Source: Acinetobacter johnsonii CIP 64.6
Lineage (GTDB): Bacteria; Pseudomonadota; Gammaproteobacteria; Pseudomonadales; Moraxellaceae
Assembly (NCBI RefSeq): GCF_000368045.1
Contig: NZ_KB849230.1
Location: 199,794-263,793, forward strand
DNA: 64,000 bases
Reading direction: 5' to 3'
Of this stretch, positions 1-8,073 are shown piece by piece. How positions within the stretch are numbered: the first letter of the stretch is position 1; each line of letters opens with the position of its first letter. A program made the position numbers and the translations under genes. Below the pieces are notes generated by a model, which was given only the letters and a program-made list of their open reading frames with translations, was not told where the DNA came from and searched no databases.

Positions 1-160
1 AGTCAGCAAAGCTGAATGGGTTGGATCCGTATGCCTATCTCAGTGATGTGCTGAAAAGGCTGCCGACGCATAAAGCGACCCAAATAGAAGAATTACTACC
101 ACATCGCTGGAAATCCAACTCAAATTAAAAAATAGGCATGGGGTTCAGCGGACGCTTACC
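1..160 (+). mobile_element. Right end of an IS66-family element (partial, continues upstream)
   Basis: This stretch nearly matches the last 160 bases of the IS66 element at 161-2625. It holds the last codons of a tnpC (stop at about 125-127), then a short tail ending in GGGGTTCAGCGGACGCTTAC, the terminal inverted repeat. The neighbouring copy has the same terminus with one substitution. Directly after it the reading frame of a second IS66 tnpA begins without its N-terminus, so this copy appears to have inserted into that tnpA. The expected 8-bp target duplication on the left lies outside the window. Confidence 0.85.
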
Positions 161-162
161 GT

Positions 163-540
163 CGAACCTTCACGGCTGAATTTAAACATCAACTTATTCA
201 GCAATGTCAGCAGCCAGACACATCAGTGGCCAAGGTGGCAATGCAACATCAGGTCAATGCGAATCTGTTGCATAAATGGATTCGTCAGTCCAGATCAATG
301 GTTCCATCATTAACACCCCCATCTATTCCACAGACCGACTTCCTTCCCGTCATTCTTCACCCGACTCCAGTCAGACAAGAAGCACCTCCGCCACCTGTAC
401 CAGAGAAGAAAGTTGTCGCTCATATTAGGATTCCACTACATGAGGAACCAGGTTCCGTAAGGGGTCAGATGATCGAGATCGACTGGCCGGTGGAGTCAGT
501 AACTGAATTACTGGTGCTGATCCAGGGTTTGACTCAATGA
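163..540 (+). pseudogene. IS66 TnpA (Orf1), N-terminally truncated
   Basis: TnpA is the small helix-turn-helix accessory protein of IS66 elements. The frame is open from 136 and reads RRTFTAEFKHQLIQQC from about 160, the usual beginning of the TnpA HTH. The preceding residues are encoded by the terminus of the inserted IS66 copy, so the native start is lost. A GTG at 226 could start a shorter product. The stop overlaps tnpB by ATGA (537-540), as expected for translational coupling in IS66. Confidence 0.8.
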
Positions 541-872
541 TCCGTATTGATGAAATCTGGCTTGCTACCCAGCCGATGGATATGCGTGCAGGTATGGATA
601 CTGTCATGACTCAGGTGCTGAGAGCCTTTGGCTACATCAAACCGCATTGCGCTTACCTGTTCTGTAATAAACGTGGCCATCGCATGAAACTGCTGGTACA
701 TGATGGATTGGGTATCTGGCTGTGTGCCCGGCGGCTGGAACAGGGAAAATTCCACTGGGTTCAGCTTCATCAGGGTGAAACCGTAGCCCTCAGTCCGGAA
801 CAGTTACAGGCATTGATCCAGGGTTTGCCCTGGCAGCGCATTGGACGACAGCAGGTGGTGACTATGCTCTAA
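537..872 (+). CDS. tnpB: IS66 family accessory protein TnpB (Orf2)
   Basis: The protein has 111 residues, about normal length for IS66 TnpB. It starts with IRIDEIWLATQPMDMRAGMD and contains NKRGHRMKLLVHDGLGIWL, both typical of the family. TnpB is required for transposition but its biochemical role is not settled. Its ATG overlaps the tnpA stop. The gene is intact although both partner genes are damaged, so it is probably non-functional in this context. Confidence 0.9.
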   Translation: MIRIDEIWLATQPMDMRAGMDTVMTQVLRAFGYIKPHCAYLFCNKRGHRMKLLVHDGLGIWLCARRLEQGKFHWVQLHQGETVALSPEQLQALIQGLPWQRIGRQQVVTML

Positions 873-946
873 ACCAGGCTCGTCCATTCTGCTATTCTCC
901 AAACGTTCTATTTCCTCTGCATCATGACATCAGGCATACTGCGGTC

Positions 947-2593
947 ATGAATACGCTGCCTGACTTAAGCCAACTGACCCATGAACAACTGCTGGAATTT
1001 ACCAGACAGTTGGCGATGCAGCATCAGTCTCTGGCACAATCTAAACAACAACTGGAACAATCAAATCAGCAATTAGATGCCAGAGTTCAACATCTTGAAG
1101 TCACCAATCAGCAATTAGATTCTAAAGTTCAACATCTTTCTATTCTCAATCAAAAATACGAGCATGAACTCGCACTATTTAAACAGCACAAATTCGGCAG
1201 TAAAAACGAACATCTAACCGCAAAACAAATCCATCTGTGGGATGAAGCGGTCGAAGAAGATATCGCAGCAGTTGATCTGGAACTGGAGCGGCTGAATGCA
1301 GATAAAACCGATGCAGCGACACAGAAAGCCACAGTCAACAAACCTAAACGTCGACCACTGCCAGATCACCTACCAACCCTCCGTATTGAGCACGAACCTG
1401 CCTCAACGCAATGCAGCTGTGGCTGCACATTGCGTCGTATCGGCGAAGATATCAGTGAAAAACTAAATTTCAGGCCGGCACAGTTCTATAAGGAACAACA
1501 TATCCGTGGTAAATGGGTCTGTGATCAGTGTGACATCCTGACTCAACAAGCGATGGCTGCGTATGTTATTGATAAAGGAATCGCTACACCTGAATTGCTC
1601 AGCCATGTGCTGGTTTCCAAATACGCTGATCATTTACCGCTATATCGTCAACGTCAAATCTTTCTACGCGCAGGTGTTGATCTTTCCAGATCCACATTAT
1701 CTGACTGGATTGGACGCTGTGGGGTAGAACTTGAACCTCTGACCAATGCCTTAAAATAGCTTGTGCTGCAACAACAGGTGCTGCATGCAGATGAAACACC
1801 AGTCATCATCATGCAGATGGGGGATGATGAGAAAAAACCGAAGAAAGGTTATTTCTGGGCCTATGCCACCACACAGTACAATCCAGTTCAGGCGGTGATC
1901 TATGACTTTCAAGATAGCCGTTCAGGTCAGCATGCTGAAGAGTTCCTGAAAGGCTGGCAGGGGCATCTGGTCTGTGATGATTACAGTGGTTATAAAGCAC
2001 GCTTTAAATCAGGCGATGTCATTGAGGTGGGCTGCATGGCGCATGCACGTCGTAAATTCCATGAACTGCATGTGACCGGGAAAAGTCAGATCGCTGAACA
2101 GGCATTACTGATGATTCAGAGACTGTATGCGATAGAAGCAGAACTCAGGAAAAAGACGGATGGTACAGCAGAACACCGCCGCGAATACCGGCAACAGTAT
2201 AGTCAACCGGTGATGCAACAACTATATGAGTGGCTCAACCAACATCAGCTGACGGTGCCATCGAGTTCCCCAACTGCCCGAGCGATCAACTACAGCCTAA
2301 AATGCTGGCCAGCCTTAAGTCGCTATCTAGATAATGGCAATTTGCCCATTGATAATAATTGGTTGGAAAATCAGATGCGTCCCTGGGCCTTGGGACGTAA
2401 GAACTGGCTATTTGCAGGTTCGCTGCGTAGTGGTCAACGAGCGGCCAATAGCATGACCCTGATCCAGTCAGCAAAACTGAATGGGCTGGATCCGTATGCC
2501 TATCTCAGTGATGTGCTGAAAAGGTTACCGACCCATAAAGTGACCCAAATAGAAGAATTACTGCCACACCGCTGGAAATCCAACCCAAGTTAA
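947..2593 (+). pseudogene. IS66 transposase TnpC with internal in-frame TAG
   Basis: The reading frame is continuous across 947-2593 except for one TAG at 1757-1759, which splits it into 270 and about 277 residues. The N-terminal part has a glutamine-rich coiled coil (about 20-75) and a zinc-finger-like region (CSCGC and CDQC). The C-terminal part carries the DDE motifs: HADETP, CDDYSGY and NNWLENQMRP. The stop falls about 9 codons before HADETP, so the first product has no catalytic residues. The damage is a single point change; readthrough or suppression cannot be judged from sequence. Confidence 0.88.
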
Positions 2594-2625
2594 AAAATAG
2601 CTATGGGGTTCAGCGCACGCTTACC

Positions 2626-2889
2626 TTTGAAGCCGAGTTGGCAGAATTTGATGGTGAAGATGATCATGTCCATCTACTTGTGCATTATCCGCCAAAGGTC
2701 GCTATTTCTAGCTTGGTAAATAGTTTAAAAGGTGCTTCCAGTCGTATTTTACGAACCAAGCACCCTGAAATTAGAAGCAAGTTATGGGGTAATGCTTTGT
2801 GGTCGCCTAGCTATTTCGCTGCATCATGTGATGGTACACCTATTGGGATTATCAAACAATATATTCAGCAACAGCAAACTCCGCATTAG
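2626..2889 (+). pseudogene. IS200/IS605 Y1 transposase TnpA, N-terminus removed by IS66
   Basis: About 87 residues of a Y1 single-strand transposase remain. The HUH motif is visible as DHVHLLVHYPP, followed by LVNSLKGASSRILR and the region with the catalytic tyrosine (GIIKQYIQQQQ). The first 50-60 residues are missing and the coding sequence begins directly at the IS66 right end (2625). Catalytic residues are retained but the fold is incomplete. Confidence 0.85.
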
Positions 2890-2964
2890 CAATCCTAGCT
2901 AATCCCCACAAGGGGACTAGCGGATTGCAGCCTTACATCCCCGCCCTGAAGGTATAGGTATCTA
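2889..2964 (+). repeat. Right end of IS200/IS605-type element with imperfect hairpin
   Basis: An imperfect stem is formed by AATCCTAGCTAATCCCC and GGGGACTAGCGGATT around an ACAA loop (about 2891-2926), followed by the segment ending GGTATAGGTATCTA. Subterminal hairpins of this kind are what Y1 transposases recognise. The last 14 bases (2951-2964) recur in reverse complement at 4020-4033. Confidence 0.55.
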
Positions 2965-3325
2965 CACATCTTCGTGTGGATACCCCAACGCAATTTTAGC
3001 CATTTCCTTTAACTCATCCACCGAATAACTTTCCAGTAGCTTCAAGGTGTTTAATAAGATTGAAAGTCCAGCAAGTATTGATGGTGCACTTTCTCTTTTC
3101 CCTCGCTTTTGCTGTCGCCCAGATAGTCGTGTTAGTACGGCTCTTACTCGAGTAGTTTGTTCATCATTACAGCGTTGTATTCGCCATGTCAGTACGCAGG
3201 CCATACTCGCAACAAGTAGTTTTCTTAAAATTGCTTGAGGGGTCGTTTGGAGCCACGATTCAACATCATGACCCGCTTGTTTTAGAAGCTTGAAGTAGCT
3301 TTCAATTGACCAACGCCAAATTGAC
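2962..3325 (-). pseudogene. C-terminal remnant of an IS4-type DDE transposase
   Basis: On the minus strand the frame reads RWSIESYFKLLKQAGHDVES, then CVLTWRIQRC and RLSGRQQ, ending GYPHEDV at 2962. This is the C-terminal part of IS4-superfamily transposases, including the YREK-like glutamate region (IESYFK). The N-terminal part with the first aspartates is absent. Upstream coding is replaced at about 3325 by IS3-family sequence. Confidence 0.7.
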
Positions 3326-3638
3326 GATCCAACAAGTTAGGCGCTGTAGGCAAACGATGGTTTGAATCAGTCGTATGCTTGTATTTACGTGCAATCCTGC
3401 TACGTAAACCAAGCTTTTTAAGCATTCTTCCAACGGTTCGTTCGCTCATGCTGTAACCTAAATCATGCATGTCATGTACCAATGAAGGTGCACCCAATCG
3501 TGCATGATGCTGCCAATATACGGCTTTTAAATCATTATATTTCTGCGCTAGATTGGCCTGGCATTTTCGCCAGGCATAATAGCCTGAAGTGCTGACACCC
3601 AGGCATTTACAGGCAGAAGATACAGTGACTTCATTCAC
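3326..3638 (-). pseudogene. IS3 family transposase OrfB, N-terminal part only
   Basis: The frame carries the OrfB N-terminal helix-turn-helix region (SACKCLGVSTSGYYAWRKC, then SERTVGRMLKKLGLRSRIAR). It ends after PNLLDRQF, where the rve catalytic domain should begin. The following residues belong to another frame of the IS4 remnant, so the frame is a chimera at about 3325. No DDE residues remain. Confidence 0.8.
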
Positions 3639-3652
3639 ATCCAGATCTTGAA

Positions 3653-3946
3653 TTACCGTGTACTTTTCTTTGCATGATCTGTCAGAAAGTACACATGCGC
3701 TTTTTTTAAGATGTCATTGGCGTCCCTGAGCTGTTTGACTTCTTTCTCTAATTCTAAAATCCGCTGTTGTTCTGATGAAAGTTGGCGTTTGCTTGAACCC
3801 ACTGGATTGGCTTCACGAATCCATTTATCCAATGTTGAATAACCAACACCTAATTTCTGGGCGATTGCAGCTATAGGTTCGTGGGGGTTTGAAAGTGCAT
3901 AATCAATCGCTTGCTGTTTAAATTCAGGACTAAAACGTTTAGCCAT
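3653..3946 (-). CDS. IS3 family transposase OrfA
   Basis: The protein has 97 residues starting MAKRFSPEFKQQAIDYAL. It has a helix-turn-helix (AIAQKLGVGYSTLDKWIRE) followed by a leucine-zipper-like stretch (QRILELEKEVKQLRDAN). In IS3 elements it binds the ends and is fused to OrfB by a -1 frameshift. A run of seven A followed by G (minus strand, 3698-3705) near the end of the gene is a suitable slip site. The start at 3946 was chosen because family members begin with this methionine. Confidence 0.8.
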   Translation of the reverse strand: MAKRFSPEFKQQAIDYALSNPHEPIAAIAQKLGVGYSTLDKWIREANPVGSSKRQLSSEQQRILELEKEVKQLRDANDILKKAHVYFLTDHAKKSTR

Positions 3947-4001
3947 TTCTTGAATCTCCAAAGATTAAAGTTACGTTATCTTTAGAGGGACGTGCTGTCC
4001 A

Positions 4002-4357
4002 TTATTTTGGCTAGGATCATAGATACCTATACCCTGAAGGCGAGGTTTTACGGCTATACTGATAAAAAGATATCTCTAAAAGGACTATTTTGTGCACTTT
4101 TAAGGATAACCCATATCCACCCTCCACAGATCAAGCTCAAAATCTCCATGCTATCTCCACAGTTATTTGGTACAAAAAGCCAAATGATTTATATTTGATG
4201 TTTAAATGTCAATTTAGCCCAAATTTGTTTATAATTTTGTAAATTGTGTGACACAGTTCTACTTTTTTATTTGTGAAATCGGTTAAATTGAAACTAGATT
4301 ACCAATGACTTTAATAAAAATCTGTTCCAATACCATGTTGAGAGGGGGGAAAAGGAC
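4002..4357. other. Intergenic region with an IS605-like terminal fragment
   Basis: No convincing gene is seen. Positions 4020-4033 (TAGATACCTATACC) repeat the reverse complement of 2951-2964, and the next 22 bases remain about two-thirds similar, so this is probably the end of an IS200/IS605-type element. The rest is AT-rich and precedes the exported protein gene at 4358; it presumably holds its promoter, which I could not pin down. Confidence 0.4.
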
Positions 4358-4642
4358 ATGAAAGCAACATTTTTACATACCGTTACGTTGAGTATCGGCT
4401 TGGCTTGTTTTAGCCAACTGGGACATAGTGCAGCCATTCAAAGCAATGACAAAGCGACGATGCCCACTGAGAAAACATCGTTGATTGAAAAAGCGATCAG
4501 TCAACAAAGAGGCAGTGACCGAACTACGATGACGGATACTGATTTAAAAATCATGACCTCAATCAAAGTTGCACCGACACAAAATTTCTTTGCTACACAA
4601 AACCAGCGCTTTAGCCGTTTTGTGCAATCATTGTTCCTCTAA
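4358..4642 (+). CDS. Small exported protein, unknown function
   Basis: The protein has 94 residues. An N-terminal signal peptide is apparent: K2, a hydrophobic stretch around TVTLSIGLACFSQLG, and a likely cleavage after HSA (about residue 25). The mature part is short, polar and threonine/glutamine-rich with no recognised domain. A strong purine-rich ribosome site (GAGAGGGGGGAAAAGG) lies 4-6 bases upstream of the ATG, which supports a real gene. A terminator follows at 4698. Confidence 0.65.
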   Translation: MKATFLHTVTLSIGLACFSQLGHSAAIQSNDKATMPTEKTSLIEKAISQQRGSDRTTMTDTDLKIMTSIKVAPTQNFFATQNQRFSRFVQSLFL

Positions 4643-4697
4643 ACTAAAAATAAGCCACAGTGTCGTAACCACTCTCAAGTTATGACATTTGCGTACT

Positions 4698-4749
4698 AAA
4701 GCCTGATCACTGAATGTTGAATTAAGCATTAAGTGGTCGGGCTTTTTCG
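4698..4749 (+). terminator. Intrinsic terminator after the small exported protein
   Basis: A stem forms between AAAGCCTGATCACT and AGTGGTCGGGCTTT, followed by TTTT. A TATAAT box at about 4751-4756 begins just downstream and is a candidate -10 for gltX. Confidence 0.75.
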
Positions 4750-4790
4750 TTATAATAGACCTCAATTTACATTCTGAATCATAATTGGCT

Positions 4791-6299
4791 ATGACTGTTC
4801 GTACTCGTATTGCACCCTCTCCAACTGGCTTCCCGCATGTGGGCACAGCGTATATTGCGTTATTTAACTTATGCTATGCCAAGCAACATGGTGGTGAATT
4901 TATTCTGCGTATCGAAGATACCGACCAACTTCGTTCGACTCCTGAATCGGAAAAAATGATTTTAGATTCATTGCGTTGGTTAGGATTGAATTGGTCTGAA
5001 GGTCCGGACATTGGCGGGCCATATGCACCGTATCGCCAGTCTGAACGCATGCATATTTATAAACAATATGCACTGGATTTGGTTGAAAAAGGTCATGCGT
5101 TCTACTGCTTTGCTACGAGCGAAGAGTTGGATCAAATGCGTGCAGAACAACAGGCCCGTGGTGAAACACCAAAGTACGATGGTCGTGGTTTAAAATTATC
5201 TGCTGAAGAAGTTCAAAGTCGCCTTGCTGCAGGTGAGCCACACGTGATTCGTATGAAAGTGCCCGAAGAAGGCATTTGTACAGTCAATGACTTACTGCGC
5301 GGGGAAGTGGAAATTCCTTGGGTGCAAGTGGACATGCAAGTCTTGCTTAAAACAGATGGTTTACCAACCTATCACCTTGCCAATGTGGTTGATGACCATT
5401 TGATGCAAATTACCCACGTTTTCCGTGGCGAAGAATGGTTGCCTTCTGCACCTAAACATCAGTTGTTGTACCAATACTTTGGTTGGGAAATGCCTGTACT
5501 GGGTCATATGCCATTACTACGTAACCCAGACAAATCAAAACTGTCGAAACGTAAGAACCCAACCTCTATTAACTACTACAAAAATATTGGTGTCTTGCCT
5601 GAAGCCTTGTTGAATTACTTAGGCCGTATGGGCTGGTCGATGCCAGATGAACGCGAAAAATTCACATTAGCAGAGATGATTGAACACTTTGATATTCAAC
5701 GTGTATCCCTCGGTGGTCCAATTTTTGATGTGGAAAAACTGAATTGGCTCAATGGTCAATGGATCAAAGGCTTAAGCCCTGCTGAACTGTTAGATACCTT
5801 ATTGGCATGGAAAGCAGATCGTAAGATGCTCGAAGACATCGCCGCAGCAATTCAACCTCGTATCAACTTACTTTCAGAAGCGGTGAACTGGTCTGCACAT
5901 TACTTTAACCAGTTCCCAAGCTTGACCAAAGAACAGTTTGAAAGCAAGAAACTGAGCGAAGAACAAGTTCGTCAAAGTCTGCAATTTGCGATTTGGCGTT
6001 TGGAAAGTATGTTCACATGGAACAATGACACCGTAAGCCAAACCTTGATGGACTTAGCCAGCCAAATGGAAATTAAGCTCCGTGACTTTATGCCAGCGTT
6101 CTTTATTGCCATTGCAGGTTCAACCGCTTCGACCCCAGTGATGCAAACCATGGTCACCATTGGCCCTGACTTAACCTTCGCGCGCTTACGTCATGCCCTT
6201 GAAATTGTGGGTGGTCCTAGCAAAAAAGAAGCAAAAGTTTGGGAAAAACTCAATGAAAGCCTAAAATTGCCGAAAAATGACGCAGTTGATGAAGCTTAA
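4791..6299 (+). CDS. gltX: Glutamate--tRNA ligase
   Basis: The enzyme charges tRNA-Glu with glutamate in the cytoplasm using ATP. It has 502 residues, a normal length. The class I signature HVGT lies in PSPTGFPHVGT (9-19), and the KMSKS-type loop is KLSKR (250-254). Rossmann and anticodon-binding regions are continuous with no disruption. The ATG at 4791 is preferred over a TTG two codons upstream because family members start MTVRTRIAPSP. A candidate -10 (TATAAT) lies about 35 bases upstream. Two tRNA-Glu genes, its own substrate, lie directly downstream. Confidence 0.97.
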   Translation: MTVRTRIAPSPTGFPHVGTAYIALFNLCYAKQHGGEFILRIEDTDQLRSTPESEKMILDSLRWLGLNWSEGPDIGGPYAPYRQSERMHIYKQYALDLVEKGHAFYCFATSEELDQMRAEQQARGETPKYDGRGLKLSAEEVQSRLAAGEPHVIRMKVPEEGICTVNDLLRGEVEIPWVQVDMQVLLKTDGLPTYHLANVVDDHLMQITHVFRGEEWLPSAPKHQLLYQYFGWEMPVLGHMPLLRNPDKSKLSKRKNPTSINYYKNIGVLPEALLNYLGRMGWSMPDEREKFTLAEMIEHFDIQRVSLGGPIFDVEKLNWLNGQWIKGLSPAELLDTLLAWKADRKMLEDIAAAIQPRINLLSEAVNWSAHYFNQFPSLTKEQFESKKLSEEQVRQSLQFAIWRLESMFTWNNDTVSQTLMDLASQMEIKLRDFMPAFFIAIAGSTASTPVMQTMVTIGPDLTFARLRHALEIVGGPSKKEAKVWEKLNESLKLPKNDAVDEA

Positions 6300-6391
6300 T
6301 TGATTTTTTAGTTGACGCATGGGCGTTATATCCCTAATATAGCGCTCACACAGAGAGACGGTGTTAACCACTCAACGTGATGCCTCAATAA

Positions 6392-6467
6392 GTCCCTATC
6401 GTCTAGAGGCCTAGGACATCGCCCTTTCACGGCGGTAACCGGGGTTCGAATCCCCGTAGGGACGCCA
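6392..6467 (+). tRNA. tRNA-Glu (TTC), copy 1
   Basis: A 76-nt cloverleaf with 7-bp acceptor stem GTCCCTA/TAGGGAC, anticodon loop CCTTTCACG (anticodon TTC), T-loop GGTTCGAATCC and an encoded GCCA end. It is identical to the copy 100 bases downstream. Confidence 0.97.
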
Positions 6468-6491
6468 ATTTCAGAAGTAAAGTTTTATTAA

Positions 6492-6567
6492 GTCCCTATC
6501 GTCTAGAGGCCTAGGACATCGCCCTTTCACGGCGGTAACCGGGGTTCGAATCCCCGTAGGGACGCCA
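6492..6567 (+). tRNA. tRNA-Glu (TTC), copy 2
   Basis: Identical in all 76 bases to the copy at 6392-6467, offset by exactly 100 bases. The pair is likely cotranscribed from a promoter downstream of gltX and ends at the terminator at 6591. Confidence 0.97.
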
Positions 6568-6590
6568 TATTTAAGATGGCAACATCTGGT

Positions 6591-6623
6591 AAAAAACCCA
6601 AGCATTATGACTTGGGTTTTTTA
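6591..6623 (+). terminator. Intrinsic terminator after tRNA-Glu pair
   Basis: AACCCAAG and CTTGGGTT form the stem around CATTATGA, followed by a T-run. Confidence 0.85.
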
Positions 6624-6719
6624 TTGCCTCAAATTTTTCAGCACTTCATTACCACGCTTTTTTGGCTTTCCGCCCCAATCCGATTAGAATACAGCATAGA
6701 TTCGAATTTTGGAGTTGTA

Positions 6720-7061
6720 ATGCAATATCGTTGTCCTCAATGTCAAAGCCCAAAAATTATGCCAGTTGCTCAAGCAGGAGCTCCAGCAACACGCCCTGTC
6801 GTGCCTAAAAGTCTGGTTTTTTTGGTTCCAGCCATTTTTGTATTATTACTTTTGGTGCTCATTAGCATCGCAATGTGGCTGTTCGGGGATGGCGCTGGCT
6901 CAACACTACAAATTGCAACGGTCGTGGTTTTCATCATATGTGTGATTGCTGGCTTCTTATTTTACCGCGACCTTCCTGATTTTAAGATTTCAATGCAAGG
7001 CTTCATGCAGTCTCAGAAAAAATGGAAATGCCGTGAATGTGACCATGAGTGGGAAATCTAA
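6720..7061 (+). CDS. Small membrane protein with zinc-ribbon ends
   Basis: The protein has 113 residues starting MQYRCPQCQSPKIMP. An N-terminal CPQC pair and a C-terminal CRECDHEW pair could together form a zinc ribbon. Between them are two transmembrane segments (about 36-57 and 66-86). The ATG at 6720 follows GGAGTTGTA at proper spacing; an open frame further upstream overlaps the tRNA terminator and is not used. Function is not recognised. Confidence 0.75.
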   Translation: MQYRCPQCQSPKIMPVAQAGAPATRPVVPKSLVFLVPAIFVLLLLVLISIAMWLFGDGAGSTLQIATVVVFIICVIAGFLFYRDLPDFKISMQGFMQSQKKWKCRECDHEWEI

Positions 7062-7085
7062 GCCTTAACTTAGAACCCGCATCCA

Positions 7086-7112
7086 AAAAGGGAGTCTATG
7101 CACTCCCTTTTT
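7086..7112 (+). terminator. Intrinsic terminator
   Basis: AAAAAGGGAGT and ACTCCCTTTTT form a stem around CTATGC, followed by AT-rich sequence. Confidence 0.8.
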
Positions 7113-7203
7113 ATCTACTCAAATAATAATTATTATCACCTGTTAGTTTTTCTCGATATAATCAAAAACCTCATCTTACGAAATATTTTTAGGCCTAGTC
7201 TTT

Positions 7204-8007
7204 ATGAAAAATGCTCTACTCTGCACACTTTTATTCTGTTCAGTGGCTCAAGCACATGAACCCTATGTCGCTCCACTGGCGTATCACACTGAAAATACCC
7301 AAATCCCTGTATTGAGCGCCTATGCGGAACAAGCCTTTCATCCTGAATATGCCCTAAAAGATATTTCGTTCAGCGTTTTCCAACCAAACCAAATACAGAC
7401 TACGATTCAAGCACAGAAGCACTTAGAATCTGCAACTGCATTTGATCTTAAGCTACCGGAAAAAGGCACCTATACCATTTTTGCCAAGACTTCATATCCA
7501 ATTGAATATGTAAAACATAATCGTCAATGGAAAATCTTTGCCGATGTCGCAGCAGACAAAGTCCCTGCCCTAAGCGAGCGTGACTATGTCATACCAAGTG
7601 ACTTTAAAGGCAAAGTGCCAAGTAAGGTCTCTACGGTTCGCGAATGGAGCATTCAAAGCTATGTGAGCAAAGACAGCACCTCACCTGTTGCTATAACGCC
7701 AGCCCCAATTCAAGTCAAATTCAAAACCCATCCAAACCAAATCACGGTGCAACAGCCTGTACAACTGCAAATTACTCAAGCAGGCAAAGCTCTTGCACAC
7801 GCAGAACTCATGGTTCGCGCTCAAGGTGAGCTTGAGCAGCAAGCGAAAAGCACACCTGTCGATGTACAAGGCAATGCCACACTCACGTTTGCACAAGCTG
7901 GGCAATACCTGATTGAAGTGAGCGAAAAAGTCGATGCCAAAGCAAAACCTAAAAATCAGTATTACACCATTATCAGCTTACAAGTGAATGCCCCTAAAAC
8001 GCCTTAA
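7204..8007 (+). CDS. Exported DUF4198-like protein
   Basis: The protein has 267 residues with a signal peptide (MKNALLCTLLFCSVAQA, cleavage about 17). The mature form begins HEPYVAPLAYHTE. The histidine near the mature N-terminus and the beta-rich repeats with a C-terminal Ig-like part resemble periplasmic DUF4198 proteins, a family sometimes linked to nickel or cobalt uptake. That link is family knowledge and nothing in the neighbourhood supports metal transport here. A terminator shared with ettA lies just after it. Confidence 0.6.
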   Translation: MKNALLCTLLFCSVAQAHEPYVAPLAYHTENTQIPVLSAYAEQAFHPEYALKDISFSVFQPNQIQTTIQAQKHLESATAFDLKLPEKGTYTIFAKTSYPIEYVKHNRQWKIFADVAADKVPALSERDYVIPSDFKGKVPSKVSTVREWSIQSYVSKDSTSPVAITPAPIQVKFKTHPNQITVQQPVQLQITQAGKALAHAELMVRAQGELEQQAKSTPVDVQGNATLTFAQAGQYLIEVSEKVDAKAKPKNQYYTIISLQVNAPKTP

Positions 8008-8024
8008 GCGGCAATTGCTAAGCA

Positions 8025-8055
8025 TAAAAAAACCAGCCCGAAGGCTGGTTTTTTA
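8025..8055. terminator. Bidirectional terminator between DUF4198-like gene and ettA
   Basis: The stem AACCAGCC/GGCTGGTT is flanked by A-run and T-run on the two sides, so it can end both converging genes. Confidence 0.85.
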
Positions 8056-8073
8056 ATTGAATTAACGGAAGTA

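Larger units (their letters stand above)
161..2625 (+). mobile_element. IS66-family element, 5'-truncated and with a broken tnpC
   Basis: The element has the standard IS66 order tnpA-tnpB-tnpC. Its left end and the start of tnpA are cut off by the neighbouring IS66 copy. Its right terminal repeat is at about 2605-2625. Immediately beyond it lies an IS200/IS605 tnpA lacking its N-terminus, so this element had itself inserted into that gene. The truncation and the nonsense codon in tnpC make it immobile by itself. Confidence 0.88.
3326..4001 (-). mobile_element. IS3-family element, truncated in orfB
   Basis: The element reads on the minus strand. Its outer end near 4001 begins TGGACAGCACGTCCCTCT. 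orfA is complete and orfB is cut after the helix-turn-helix part where it meets the IS4 remnant. The catalytic DDE core is missing, so it cannot move by itself. Confidence 0.8.

Noticed and set aside
3992..4198. Open frame after the truncated IS3
   Set aside because: It starts in the IS end and runs through IS605-like debris; no protein family visible.
6576..6719. N-terminal extension of the zinc-ribbon membrane protein
   Set aside because: It overlaps the tRNA terminator; the ATG at 6720 has a proper ribosome site and begins the conserved part.
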